DNA from: JBELMB01 sp042088665
GTDB taxonomy: Bacteria > Pseudomonadota > Alphaproteobacteria > Rhodobacterales > Rhodobacteraceae
Direction: 5' to 3'
Length of the DNA: 43,678 bases
Assembly (NCBI GenBank): GCA_042088665.1
Contig: JBELMB010000027.1
Coordinates: forward strand, 1 to 43,678
Shown here in pieces: positions 8,806 to 17,052 of the stretch. The notes under the pieces were generated by a model that was given only the letters and a program-made list of their open reading frames with translations, was not told where the DNA came from and searched no databases. Within the stretch, counting starts at the first letter, position 1. Each line of letters opens with the position of its first letter. The position numbers were made by a program, and so were the translations under genes.

Positions 8806-9111
8806 ATGCGCGCAGCAGTGGCAATTGGGATTTGTGGTTTGGCGGCTGTCGTGGCATGGGGCGCGCCCGGTATGGCGCAAAGCGATGGCGATGACGCGCA
8901 AGACGCCTGCGCGCAGACTGAGACCTGGTTCATGTCTGCCGTCGAGGCGCGGCTGGAAGGCAAGAGCAAAAGCCGCGTGCGCAGGTCACTGCGCGGGGAA
9001 ATGGGCACGACGGCGGCTGAGCAATTGGTCGAATTTGTGTTTGCCTTGCCGGAGAACATGCTGACACCCGAGGTGGGCAAAGCCGCACGCGCCCAGTGCG
9101 AAGCGCTCTGA
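8806..9111 (+). CDS. Small exported protein of unknown function
   Basis: A protein of 101 residues from ATG 8806, with ribosome site GGAGA at 8795-8799. An N-terminal signal peptide (MRAAVAIGICGLAAVVAWGAPGMAQ) with likely cleavage after AQ leaves a mature domain of about 75 residues. The mature part is helical and charged and has two cysteines (DACAQTE and ARAQCEAL), one near each end, that could form a disulfide. The pattern is like small periplasmic proteins of roseobacters, but I recognise no family. It stands between soxG and dnaG with its own ribosome site. Confidence 0.65.
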   Translation: MRAAVAIGICGLAAVVAWGAPGMAQSDGDDAQDACAQTETWFMSAVEARLEGKSKSRVRRSLRGEMGTTAAEQLVEFVFALPENMLTPEVGKAARAQCEAL

Positions 9112-9272
9112 GATCGACCGGCGCGCGGCGGGTCCGCACTTGGATCTGGACATGGCATGGACCGGCGCTGAAGGCTGTAAAACTGGTCAGCGCGGGCGAT
9201 CGACACATATGTAGATGAACTGGCGCTGCGCGGCGTCTTGGCATTGTGGTGCCGGTGGGAGATACTGACGCC

Positions 9273-11234
9273 ATGAGTCTGCCCCCCGGTTTCCTCGACG
9301 ATCTGCGCACCCGCACCAGCCTGGCCCAGGTGGTCGGGCGCAAGGTCATGTGGGACAAGCGCAAATCCAATCAGGGCAAAGGCGATCTATGGGCGCCGTG
9401 CCCCTTCCACCACGAAAAGACCGCGTCCTTTCACGTCGATGACCGCAAGGGCTATTACTATTGCTTCGGGTGCCACGCCAAGGGCGATGCGATTTCCTTT
9501 GTGCGCGAGACCGAGAACGTCTCTTTCATGGAAGCGGTGGAGATCCTCGCGGGCGAGGCCAGCATGGAGATGCCCGCAAGCGATCCGCGGGCCAAGGAAA
9601 AGACTGACCGCCGCACGCAATTGATCGACGTGATGGAACAGGCGGTCCAGTTCTTTCGCCTGCAACTCAAGACCGGCGCTGCCGCCGAGGCGCGCCGTTA
9701 CCTGAGCGAAAAGCGCGGGCTCGATCCTGCCGCGCAGGACCGCTTCGAGATCGGGTTCGCGCCCCCGGGATGGGACAATCTGCGCAATGCGCTGACGGCC
9801 AAGGGGATCTCGCCCGAGATCTTGCTGGCGGTCGGTCTGGTCAAATCCTCTGACAAGGGGCGAGCGCCCTACGATGTGTTTCGCAACCGGATCATGTTTC
9901 CGATCCGGGATGCGCGTGGCAAGGCGATTGCCTTTGGTGGGCGGGCGATGGACCCCGACGACAACGCCAAGTACCTCAACTCCCCCGAGACGGAGCTTTT
10001 TGACAAGTCGCGCAACCTCTACAATTTCAAGCCCGCGCGGGAGGCATCCGGCAAGGGCGCGCCGTTGCTCGTGGCCGAGGGCTACATGGATGTGATTGCC
10101 CTCTCAGAGGCTGGTTTCGGCGGGTCGGTGGCGCCCTTGGGGACCGCGGTGACGGAACCGCAATTGCAACTGATGTGGCGCATGTCCGAAGAACCGATCA
10201 TTGCGCTGGATGGTGACAAGGCCGGTCTTCGCGCGGCGTTCCGGGTGATCGACCTCGCCTTGCCGTTGCTCGAAGCGGGGAAATCCCTGCGGTTTGCGCT
10301 GATGCCCGATGGCAAGGACCCCGACGATCTGATCCGTGCCGAAGGGGCCGAGGCCGTGCAGGCCTGCATCGATGCCGCTGTGCCCATGGTCGATCTGCTC
10401 TGGCGGCAGGAAACCGAGGGCCGCAGTTTTGACAGCCCCGAACGGCGTGCCACGCTGGACAAGGCGCTGCGGGCGCGGTTGGGTCGGATTCAGGATCCTT
10501 CGCTGCGCCGGCACTACGGCGATGCCATCAAGGAACTGCGCTACCAACTGTTCCGCCCCCAGCGGCAGCCCACGATGCGTCGGAGCGGTGCTCCGCGTCG
10601 GGGTGGCGCCCCTTGGGGGGAGCCCGAACCGCCCAGCCCGACAGCCAAATCATCGCTTCTGGCCTCTGCCGGTGGGGCAGCGGAGACGCGTCTGCGTCAG
10701 GAGGTGATCCTCGCCACCTTGCTGACCTACCCGGAGCTTGCCGAGAATTTTGACGCGCAACTTGAGGCCATGGCGCCGGAAGACGACATGCTGGCAACCT
10801 TGCGGGACTTGACCATTGCCTGCATCGACACACCTGATCAACTGGCGCAACGGGCTGCGCATGAAATCGGCCCCGAGCGCCTTGAAACCTGGATGTCGGC
10901 ACGCCATATCGCGGTGGTCCCCTGCATACGCGCACTCGGAGCGCATGATCTGGCCCGCATGACGGTGGCCGAAGAGCTCGCAAAGCTGGAGGCAGAGCGC
11001 GGGTGGCACGCGGAACTGAAAGAAGCCGAAGAGGACCTTGAGGATCTCGCCTCCGAAGCGCTGACATGGCGTCTTGCAGAAGCAGCAAGGGCGCGGGCGA
11101 CGGCGGGTCGGATGAGGGACGAAAACACGGCGGAGTTCGACGTTGGGGCCAATGGCGCCCATGTGGATCGTGACGAACGTACCAAGCTTGATTCGCTGCT
11201 TTCGAGCATCCGATTCGAAAAATCCCGCAGATGA
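9273..11234 (+). CDS. dnaG: DNA primase DnaG
   Basis: This primase synthesises RNA primers for replication. It has 653 residues from ATG 9273 (MSLPPGFLDDLRTRT); a GTG at 9246 is in frame but adds nothing family-like. The N-terminal CHC2 zinc ribbon shows Cys43, His46, Cys64 and Cys67 (APCPFHHEKT and YYCFGCHAKGD). The TOPRIM catalytic domain shows VAEGYMDVIAL (catalytic Glu) and IALDGDKAGLRAA (metal-binding Asp). A less conserved C-terminal helicase-interaction region follows from about residue 430, after a low-complexity linker rich in Arg, Gly and Pro. It is followed by rpoD, the common alphaproteobacterial dnaG-rpoD order. Confidence 0.97.
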   Translation: MSLPPGFLDDLRTRTSLAQVVGRKVMWDKRKSNQGKGDLWAPCPFHHEKTASFHVDDRKGYYYCFGCHAKGDAISFVRETENVSFMEAVEILAGEASMEMPASDPRAKEKTDRRTQLIDVMEQAVQFFRLQLKTGAAAEARRYLSEKRGLDPAAQDRFEIGFAPPGWDNLRNALTAKGISPEILLAVGLVKSSDKGRAPYDVFRNRIMFPIRDARGKAIAFGGRAMDPDDNAKYLNSPETELFDKSRNLYNFKPAREASGKGAPLLVAEGYMDVIALSEAGFGGSVAPLGTAVTEPQLQLMWRMSEEPIIALDGDKAGLRAAFRVIDLALPLLEAGKSLRFALMPDGKDPDDLIRAEGAEAVQACIDAAVPMVDLLWRQETEGRSFDSPERRATLDKALRARLGRIQDPSLRRHYGDAIKELRYQLFRPQRQPTMRRSGAPRRGGAPWGEPEPPSPTAKSSLLASAGGAAETRLRQEVILATLLTYPELAENFDAQLEAMAPEDDMLATLRDLTIACIDTPDQLAQRAAHEIGPERLETWMSARHIAVVPCIRALGAHDLARMTVAEELAKLEAERGWHAELKEAEEDLEDLASEALTWRLAEAARARATAGRMRDENTAEFDVGANGAHVDRDERTKLDSLLSSIRFEKSRR

Positions 11235-11354
11235 GCGGCAGTTCGGTGACAAATAGGTAAAGAAATAAGGCTAGACGGGTGTCCGAATCATGGTTTCACG
11301 CTATTGAGTCGGATCATCGAATCACTCGTTCCTCGCCCCCATCAGGAGAGCCGC

Positions 11355-13361
11355 ATGGCAGCCAAGGACAATGAAGACGCCAAATCTGAAGTCCAGGAAG
11401 AGGAAATCAACCTCGATATGAGCCAGACCGCGGTCAAGAAGATGATCGCAGAGGCTCGTGAACGTGGCTACATTACCTACGATCAGCTCAACCAGGTGCT
11501 GCCCCCGGATCAGGTGTCTTCGGACCAGATCGAGGACGTGATGTCGATGCTCTCCGAAATGGGCATCCAGATCACCGAGGACGACGAAGAGGCTGAAGAG
11601 GACGAGGCCAACAAGGGGTCCACCGATCTGGTGGAAACCAAGAAGCCCGGCGATGTGGCGCTTTCATCGTCCAGCACGGAAAAGCTGGACCGCACCGATG
11701 ACCCGGTGCGCATGTATCTGCGCGAGATGGGCTCGGTCGAATTGCTGTCCCGCGAAGGCGAGATCGCGATTGCGAAGCGCATCGAGGCGGGCCGCAATAC
11801 GATGATCCTTGGGCTCTGCGAGAGCCCGCTGACCTTTCAGGCGATCACGATCTGGCGTGAGGAACTCCTGTCCGAGGACATCCTGCTGCGTGACGTCATC
11901 GATCTGGAGACGACATTCTCCGGCCAGATGGGCGAAGATGGCGAGCTTGACGAACCTGTGGTCGATGCCGGTAACGTCGAACCCGCGGCGGGCGCGTCCG
12001 GAGCCGGGGTGAAGTCGGACGAGCCCGAGTATGACGCCGACGGCAACCCCATTGCCAAGGAAGACGACGAAGACGAGGACGAACAGGCCAACATGTCCCT
12101 TGCGGCCATGGAAACCGCGCTGAAGCCGCGGGTGCTTGAGACGTTGGACCGCATCGCGCGTGACTACGAAGGTCTTGCCGAGCTTCAGGATGACCGGATC
12201 TCGGCCACTCTGAACAAGGACGGGTCGTTCGACGCCAATGACGAGGCGCAATACCAGACGCTGCGGTCGGAAATCGTTGAGCTGGTGAATGGGCTGCACT
12301 TGCACAACAACCGTATCGAGGCGCTGATCGACCAGCTGTACGGCATCAACAAGCGCATCATGTCCATCGACAGCGCCATGGTGAAGCTGGCCGATCAGGC
12401 CCGCATCAACCGCCGTGAGTTCGTCGAAGAGTACCGCGGTCACGAGTTGGATCCGAACTGGATGGAACGCATGGGCGAAAAGTCCGGGCGTGGCTGGCAG
12501 ATGTTCATCGATCGCTCGTCGAGCAAGGTCGAAGAACTGCGCGCGGACATGGCGCAGGTCGGGCAATACGTCGGCCTCGACATCTCTGAATTCCGCCGCA
12601 TCGTGAACCAGGTGCAAAAGGGCGAAAAGGAAGCGCGTCAGGCCAAGAAGGAAATGGTCGAGGCCAACCTGCGCCTCGTGATCTCCATCGCGAAGAAGTA
12701 CACCAACCGGGGCCTGCAGTTCCTGGATCTCATCCAGGAAGGCAACATCGGCCTGATGAAGGCCGTCGACAAATTCGAATATCGCCGCGGTTACAAGTTC
12801 TCGACCTATGCGACATGGTGGATCCGTCAGGCGATCACCCGCTCCATCGCGGATCAGGCACGCACCATCCGTATTCCGGTGCACATGATCGAAACGATCA
12901 ACAAGCTGGTGCGCACGGGCCGCCAGATGCTGCACGAAATCGGCCGGGAACCGACGCCCGAAGAACTGGCTGAAAAGCTACAGATGCCGCTTGAGAAGGT
13001 CCGCAAGGTGATGAAAATCGCCAAGGAGCCGATCTCTCTCGAAACGCCCATCGGCGATGAAGAAGACAGCCAGCTGGGTGATTTCATCGAGGACAAGAAC
13101 GCGATCCTGCCGCTGGATTCCGCCATTCAGGAAAACCTGAAGGAAACCACGACGCGCGTATTGTCTTCGCTGACGCCGCGTGAGGAACGCGTGTTGCGCA
13201 TGCGGTTTGGCATCGGGATGAACACCGACCATACGCTGGAAGAAGTGGGTCAGCAGTTCTCGGTCACCCGCGAACGGATCCGTCAGATCGAGGCCAAGGC
13301 GCTGCGCAAGCTCAAGCATCCGTCGCGGTCGCGCAAATTGCGCAGCTTCCTCGATCAGTAA
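11355..13361 (+). CDS. rpoD: RNA polymerase primary sigma factor RpoD
   Basis: The housekeeping sigma-70 directs core RNA polymerase to standard promoters. It has 668 residues from ATG 11355 with ribosome site AGGAGAG; the in-frame start at 11304 lacks family sequence. Region 1.1 lies near the N-terminus (VKKMIAEARERGYITYDQLNQVLP). Region 1.2 (DPVRMYLREMGSVELLSREGE) is followed by a long acidic non-conserved insert. Regions 2.1-2.4 follow (ANLRLVISIAKKYTNRGLQFLDLIQEGNIG, then YKFSTYATWWIRQAITR), then regions 3 and 4 with the helix-turn-helix FSVTRERIRQIEAKALRKL. It is full length. The 120-bp gap from dnaG could carry a separate promoter; none was clear enough to list. Confidence 0.98.
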   Translation: MAAKDNEDAKSEVQEEEINLDMSQTAVKKMIAEARERGYITYDQLNQVLPPDQVSSDQIEDVMSMLSEMGIQITEDDEEAEEDEANKGSTDLVETKKPGDVALSSSSTEKLDRTDDPVRMYLREMGSVELLSREGEIAIAKRIEAGRNTMILGLCESPLTFQAITIWREELLSEDILLRDVIDLETTFSGQMGEDGELDEPVVDAGNVEPAAGASGAGVKSDEPEYDADGNPIAKEDDEDEDEQANMSLAAMETALKPRVLETLDRIARDYEGLAELQDDRISATLNKDGSFDANDEAQYQTLRSEIVELVNGLHLHNNRIEALIDQLYGINKRIMSIDSAMVKLADQARINRREFVEEYRGHELDPNWMERMGEKSGRGWQMFIDRSSSKVEELRADMAQVGQYVGLDISEFRRIVNQVQKGEKEARQAKKEMVEANLRLVISIAKKYTNRGLQFLDLIQEGNIGLMKAVDKFEYRRGYKFSTYATWWIRQAITRSIADQARTIRIPVHMIETINKLVRTGRQMLHEIGREPTPEELAEKLQMPLEKVRKVMKIAKEPISLETPIGDEEDSQLGDFIEDKNAILPLDSAIQENLKETTTRVLSSLTPREERVLRMRFGIGMNTDHTLEEVGQQFSVTRERIRQIEAKALRKLKHPSRSRKLRSFLDQ

Positions 13362-13380
13362 CCCGGTTTAAACGTGGTAT

Positions 13381-13405
13381 AGGACCGTGCAGGCTGCGCG
13401 GTCCT
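13381..13405 (+). terminator. Hairpin terminator after rpoD
   Basis: A 10-bp stem (13381-13390 with 13396-13405, one G-T wobble) closes a 5-base loop 20 bp after the rpoD stop. The downstream tract is TCCCCC rather than a T run, so termination may be weak or Rho-assisted. Confidence 0.55.
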
Positions 13406-13439
13406 TCCCCCTCGGTGGGTTTGCGCAGGTGAGGGAGCA

Positions 13440-13985
13440 GTGACGTCCCATCTGGCAACACTTTTACTGATTGTCCTGTTTGGGGGGCTCGTTGCGACAT
13501 CGATGATGTCGCTGGGCCTCAAATTCATGCCCTCGGTGGCTTGGGTCACCGGAATGGGTCTCACCGCAAAGATCTTTGGTGGGCTGGTGGCGGCTGCGGC
13601 CTTTTACGCTGGCTGGCGGGGGCGCAAGAACATCCCCCAGATCGCCGAGGCCAAGCGCGGCAGGCGCATCTTGATCGCAATTTTCGCGCCGTTGGTGATC
13701 TGGGCCTGTGCCTGGCAATTCGTGCTGGTTGCAGTGCCCATGGCGGTCAGCGCGCTGGCGGGTCATGAGACCCGGCTGAAATACCTTGTCCTCGACCCGA
13801 ACCATGGCGGCGCCCGCGGTTGCAACGGGAGCGTCATCGTGCAGGATTTTCCCTCCCTGCCGAATTCCCTGTGTGATCTGCCTTTGGACAGGCGCATGGC
13901 ACTACAGCCGGGAGACACGGTCTGGGCGGAGGGCAGAGGGACAGATATTGGTGTGTTCTATCGCTCCGTGGTGCCCGGCCCATAA
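13440..13985 (+). CDS. Membrane protein of unknown function
   Basis: A protein of 181 residues beginning at GTG 13440 with GAGGGA upstream. Three hydrophobic segments are visible (about residues 5-26, 38-58 and 80-105), separated by a basic cytoplasmic-type loop (GWRGRKNIPQIAEAKRGRR). A C-terminal soluble domain follows, with two cysteines (GARGCNG and NSLCDLP) that could pair in the periplasm. I recognise no family. It sits between rpoD and the HlyU-like gene, with a hairpin separating it from rpoD. Confidence 0.65.
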   Translation: MTSHLATLLLIVLFGGLVATSMMSLGLKFMPSVAWVTGMGLTAKIFGGLVAAAAFYAGWRGRKNIPQIAEAKRGRRILIAIFAPLVIWACAWQFVLVAVPMAVSALAGHETRLKYLVLDPNHGGARGCNGSVIVQDFPSLPNSLCDLPLDRRMALQPGDTVWAEGRGTDIGVFYRSVVPGP

Positions 13986-14146
13986 ATCAGCGGATGTCGA
14001 AAAGACCTGCGGGCAAGCGTCGCGATGGCCCCATCCCCCCGCGCGGTCACCGCCACCATTTGGGTTTTCAGTTTCGCCCCAATAGCATTACACAGGACGT
14101 GCCGGAGCACAGCCGGTTGACCTGTAACGAGCTTTGAGAGGCACCC

Positions 14147-14425
14147 ATGTCCTGGCTTTCACGTCTGTTCGGCGGCAGCGGTGCTGCGGCCACTCCCGTG
14201 TCCGCGGTCGAATACGAAGGTTTTCGCATCTACCCTGAACCGATGGCCGCAGAGGGGGGGCAATACCGCCTGTCTGCCCGCATCGAGATGGGAGAGGGCG
14301 AGGACCTGAAATCCCACCAGATGATCCGGGCCGACCTTCTGCGCAGCCATGACGAGGCGACAGAAGCGGCGGTGTTCAAAGCCAAACAGATGATCGACCA
14401 GATGGGCGCGCGGCTCTTCAACTGA
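14147..14425 (+). CDS. HlyU-family small protein
   Basis: A protein of 92 residues starting MSWLSRLFGGSG, followed by VEYEGFRIYPEPMAAEGGQYRLSA and a C-terminal helix ending IDQMGARLF. This is the pattern of the short alphaproteobacterial proteins annotated as HlyU-like transcriptional activators. The name comes from a distant Vibrio relative; a regulatory role here is unproven. No helix-turn-helix can be seen by eye. It has its own ribosome site (GAGAGG about ten bases before the ATG) and stands alone between two short intergenic gaps. Confidence 0.7.
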   Translation: MSWLSRLFGGSGAAATPVSAVEYEGFRIYPEPMAAEGGQYRLSARIEMGEGEDLKSHQMIRADLLRSHDEATEAAVFKAKQMIDQMGARLFN

Positions 14426-14584
14426 ACCGGGCGCTTCACGCACTCTTGCGTGTCCCGGGGACCTGTTCACGCCAGCCGTCACGGGGTGCACACGGCATCG
14501 TGCCTGCACATCACCCCTGCGCGCGCACACCTTGTCCGTAGGACCCGTGCCCCCAATCTTCTTGGCATAGCAAGGAGATACATC

Positions 14585-14794
14585 ATGAAACGCCTGATAC
14601 TCGGCGCCGCGCTGGCGCTTGCTCCGATGGTGAGTTTTGCGCACACGGGGCCTGAACTGAAGCTCTCTGACGTCATTGACGTGCCATTGGTGAATATCGT
14701 GCTGGCTTCGACCGGAACGTCGCCCATGACGCTGAATGTCGTCTGCCCGATCCCCTCGCAGGGCCTGGTTCAAGTCGCCTGTTCTGGCAGGTGA
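14585..14794 (+). CDS. Small exported protein of unknown function
   Basis: From ATG 14585 (ribosome site AAGGAGA at 14572-14578) it encodes 69 residues. MKRLILGAALALAPMVSFAHT is a clear Sec signal peptide with cleavage after SFA. The mature part of about 49 residues is mainly hydrophobic and ends PIPSQGLVQVACSGR with two cysteines (VVCPI and VACSG). The in-frame extension back to 14450 lacks a ribosome site and is not used. No family is recognised. Confidence 0.55.
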   Translation: MKRLILGAALALAPMVSFAHTGPELKLSDVIDVPLVNIVLASTGTSPMTLNVVCPIPSQGLVQVACSGR

Positions 14795-14936
14795 CTGGCG
14801 GGCAGACGGCCCGGGGGTGAACTTCTTTACGTCCCTTGGACGGGAGGGCGGGCATGTGGTGCCCTGCAATCGGTTGGTTGCACGACCGGGGTCGGGGTGG
14901 CACAGGAGGGCAACGCCGGTCCAAAGGAAATAGGCC

Positions 14937-15356
14937 ATGCCGCAAACCGTGCTGACGCTGTCGACTTCCGGGCCCGGCCTTTACGAGTTTACGTCACATG
15001 TGGCGGGATGGCTTCGGGGGCAGAGCGTCGGCGAAGGTCTGGTCACGCTTTTCGTGCGACACACCTCTGCATCGCTCCTGATCCAGGAAAACGCGGATCC
15101 GGATGTTCAAGTGGATCTGAAGGCTTTCCTTGGGCGTCTGGTGCCGCGGGGGGACGACCCGCGGATGGATTACCTGACGCATGTTCTGGAAGGGCCGGAT
15201 GATATGCCCGCGCATATAAAGGCGGCCTTGCTGCCCACATTCCTTTGCGTCCCGGTGAGCCATGGGGCGCTGGTGTTGGGGACCTGGCAGGGCCTCTACC
15301 TCGTGGAACATCGTGACGCGCCGCACCGCCGACAGGTCGTCGTGCACCTGTCCTGA
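14937..15356 (+). CDS. YjbQ-family (UPF0047) protein
   Basis: A protein of 139 residues, complete for the YjbQ family. The signature motifs are present: LVTLFVRHTSASLLIQENADP, a central HVLEGPDDMPAHIKAALL and a C-terminal LGTWQGLYLVEHRD. The conserved histidines and acidic residues of these motifs form a metal-dependent pocket. Some members have weak thiamine-phosphate synthase activity, but the physiological role is not settled. AAAGGAAA lies upstream of the ATG. It appears to be a single gene. Confidence 0.88.
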   Translation: MPQTVLTLSTSGPGLYEFTSHVAGWLRGQSVGEGLVTLFVRHTSASLLIQENADPDVQVDLKAFLGRLVPRGDDPRMDYLTHVLEGPDDMPAHIKAALLPTFLCVPVSHGALVLGTWQGLYLVEHRDAPHRRQVVVHLS

Positions 15357-15510
15357 GCCATGATCGGAGCAGACCTGTTCATTTTGTGATGTTGCCGCAG
15401 GTCAGATCTCACCCAAGTGTGGTATTCCTCCATCGTGCGCTGTGGGCCGATTTGCTAGGCTCGCGGTGTCGGGGTTTGTCCCTTGTCCCGTCCCTTTGTC
15501 TGCTGTGATC

Positions 15511-16269
15511 ATGCTCATCAAACGCCTTCGCTCCCGTTCCCTGATAGGTCTTCTGGCCTTTGCCGCCTGTGCTGGATTGGCCGGCGGCGTCATAGGGTTG
15601 CCGGAGTATATTGCCCGGCAGGCGTCGCAGGCCGCAGAGAGTTGCATCGACCTTACGCAGAGCAAAAAGCGCTGCCGCTTTATCGGCGGGCCGCTGCAGA
15701 TGGAAGGGCAGCCGGTCTTCATGGAGGATTTCGCCCATGCCTTCTTGCCCACGAAGCAGCAGATCGATTTTGTGGATGCGGGTGGACAGGTCTGGACGGC
15801 CCCCCCAAGAACGCTGACGGATGGGGCAACAATTCCGCCGATTTTTGCGCCTCTTGTGGGCGACCGGCAAAGTCGGGAATACCTGATGGCCGCGGCATTG
15901 CATGACGCCTATTGCGGCGTTGGAAACGAAGGATTGTCGACATGGCGGGATCGTCCCTGGGACGATGTGCACCGGATGTTCTACGAAGCGCTTCTGGTGA
16001 ACGGGACGCCGCCCAAGAAGGCGAAGCTCATGTTTGCCGCGGTCTACCTCGGTGGCCCAAGGTGGGACGATCCAGAGCGGGACCTGACGCCGATCAGCAC
16101 AGAGATGTTGATCAAGGAGATGGAGTGGTGCCTTGAGTGGATCCGGCTCAAGGATCCGTCCATCACGCGTATCCTCAGCTGGATGGAAGAGCGCGAGAAG
16201 GTCATGAAGTCAGGCAATCACACGAAGCCCGAATACCTCAAGAAGGCTCAAGATCCCCGGGGGACGTGA
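15511..16269 (+). CDS. DUF1353 protein with N-terminal membrane anchor
   Basis: A protein of 252 residues from ATG 15511. The frame stays open to GTG 15442, and no good ribosome site supports either start. The N-terminus has a basic stretch and one hydrophobic helix (LIGLLAFAACAGLAGGVIGL), so it is probably anchored or exported. The central region has the DUF1353 core: TLTDGATIPPIF, then AAALHDAYCGVG, then WDDVHRMFYEALLVNG, with conserved Asp and His residues suggesting metal or substrate binding. DUF1353 proteins occur in phages and bacterial chromosomes and have no settled function. No phage genes surround it here. Confidence 0.7.
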   Translation: MLIKRLRSRSLIGLLAFAACAGLAGGVIGLPEYIARQASQAAESCIDLTQSKKRCRFIGGPLQMEGQPVFMEDFAHAFLPTKQQIDFVDAGGQVWTAPPRTLTDGATIPPIFAPLVGDRQSREYLMAAALHDAYCGVGNEGLSTWRDRPWDDVHRMFYEALLVNGTPPKKAKLMFAAVYLGGPRWDDPERDLTPISTEMLIKEMEWCLEWIRLKDPSITRILSWMEEREKVMKSGNHTKPEYLKKAQDPRGT

Positions 16270-16294
16270 CCCGCTGTCCCCGGTCGTGGCTGTG

Positions 16295-16317
16295 CGGGCC
16301 TCTCCCGCCGAGGCCCG
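16295..16317 (+). terminator. Hairpin after the DUF1353 gene
   Basis: A perfect 8-bp stem CGGGCCTC (16295-16302) / GAGGCCCG (16310-16317) with a 7-base loop, about 25 bp after the stop codon. No T run follows, so it is a possible transcript 3' end rather than a classical intrinsic terminator. Confidence 0.4.
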
Positions 16318-16496
16318 AGATCCTGACATCCCTCTCCCTACCGCCCTTCATCCTTGGGGGATTCGGTGAAGATTTCGCAAACTTTGAACTGTCGGTGCAC
16401 GAGATTGGCAAGCGCCCTGCAGCGCCCGGTTTGTGGCGTGCCTGGGACCCATGGAACCCGGATCTAGGGGGCGCATAATCCCTCTACCCAAAACCC

Positions 16497-16525
16497 TGTG
16501 GATGCCCTATAGTCACTGTGGATAA
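16497..16525. promoter_or_regulatory. Two DnaA-box-like sites upstream of nrdR
   Basis: TGTGGATAA at 16517-16525 is an exact reverse complement of the consensus DnaA box TTATCCACA. TGTGGATGC at 16497-16505 is a degenerate copy, 20 bp (about two helical turns) away on the same strand. They lie 57-85 bp before the nrdR start. DnaA is known to regulate ribonucleotide reductase genes in some bacteria; extending this to nrdR here is inference. Confidence 0.4.
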
Positions 16526-16581
16526 GTGGGGAACAACCCCACGACCGAGGCAGGAACACAAGAAGACGAGGGGACAGGTCA

Positions 16582-17052
16582 ATGCGCTGCCCGTTTTGCG
16601 GAAATATCGACACACAGGTGAAAGACTCGCGGCCGGCTGAGGATCATGTTTCCATTCGGCGTCGTCGTTTCTGTCCCGCGTGTGGTGGTCGCTTTACCAC
16701 TTATGAACGCGTTCAGTTGCGCGATCTTGTGGTCATAAAATCCAGCGGTCGCCGAGAGGATTTTGACCGGGACAAGCTTGAGCGCTCCATTCGGATCGCC
16801 TTGCAGAAACGTCCCATTGATCCCGAACGGATCGACCAGATGATTTCCGGCATTGTTCGAAGGCTGGAAAGCATGGGTGAAACGGACATCCCATCGCCCA
16901 TGATCGGCGAGATTGTCATGGAAACCCTCGCACGGATCGACACCGTGGCCTACGTGCGGTTCGCCAGCGTCTACAAGAATTTCCAGGCTGCTGATGACTT
17001 TGACAAGTTCGTCAGTGAGCTGCGCCCCGAAGGCGGGCCACAGGCGCGGTGA
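16582..17052 (+). CDS. nrdR: Transcriptional repressor NrdR
   Basis: NrdR represses ribonucleotide reductase genes in response to (d)ATP binding. The 156-residue protein is full length. The N-terminal zinc ribbon has Cys3, Cys6, Cys31 and Cys34 (MRCPFCGN and RFCPACGGRFTTYER). An ATP-cone domain follows (VVIKSSGRREDFDRDKL through VAYVRFASVYKNF). Its TGA overlaps the GTG of ribD (GTGA at 17049-17052), so the two are translationally coupled. The nrdR-ribD linkage is common in alphaproteobacteria. DnaA-box-like sites lie upstream. Confidence 0.97.
   Translation: MRCPFCGNIDTQVKDSRPAEDHVSIRRRRFCPACGGRFTTYERVQLRDLVVIKSSGRREDFDRDKLERSIRIALQKRPIDPERIDQMISGIVRRLESMGETDIPSPMIGEIVMETLARIDTVAYVRFASVYKNFQAADDFDKFVSELRPEGGPQAR

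Larger units (their letters stand above)
16270..16581. other. 312-bp intergenic region before nrdR
   Basis: No supported gene. It contains a terminator-like hairpin just after the DUF1353 gene and two DnaA-box-like 9-mers close to nrdR, both listed separately. A recognisable tandem NrdR-box pair was not seen. Confidence 0.6.

Noticed and set aside
11664..12935. 423-codon minus-strand open frame inside rpoD
   Set aside because: Antisense to rpoD, with the His/Val/Asp-rich bias typical of such shadows.
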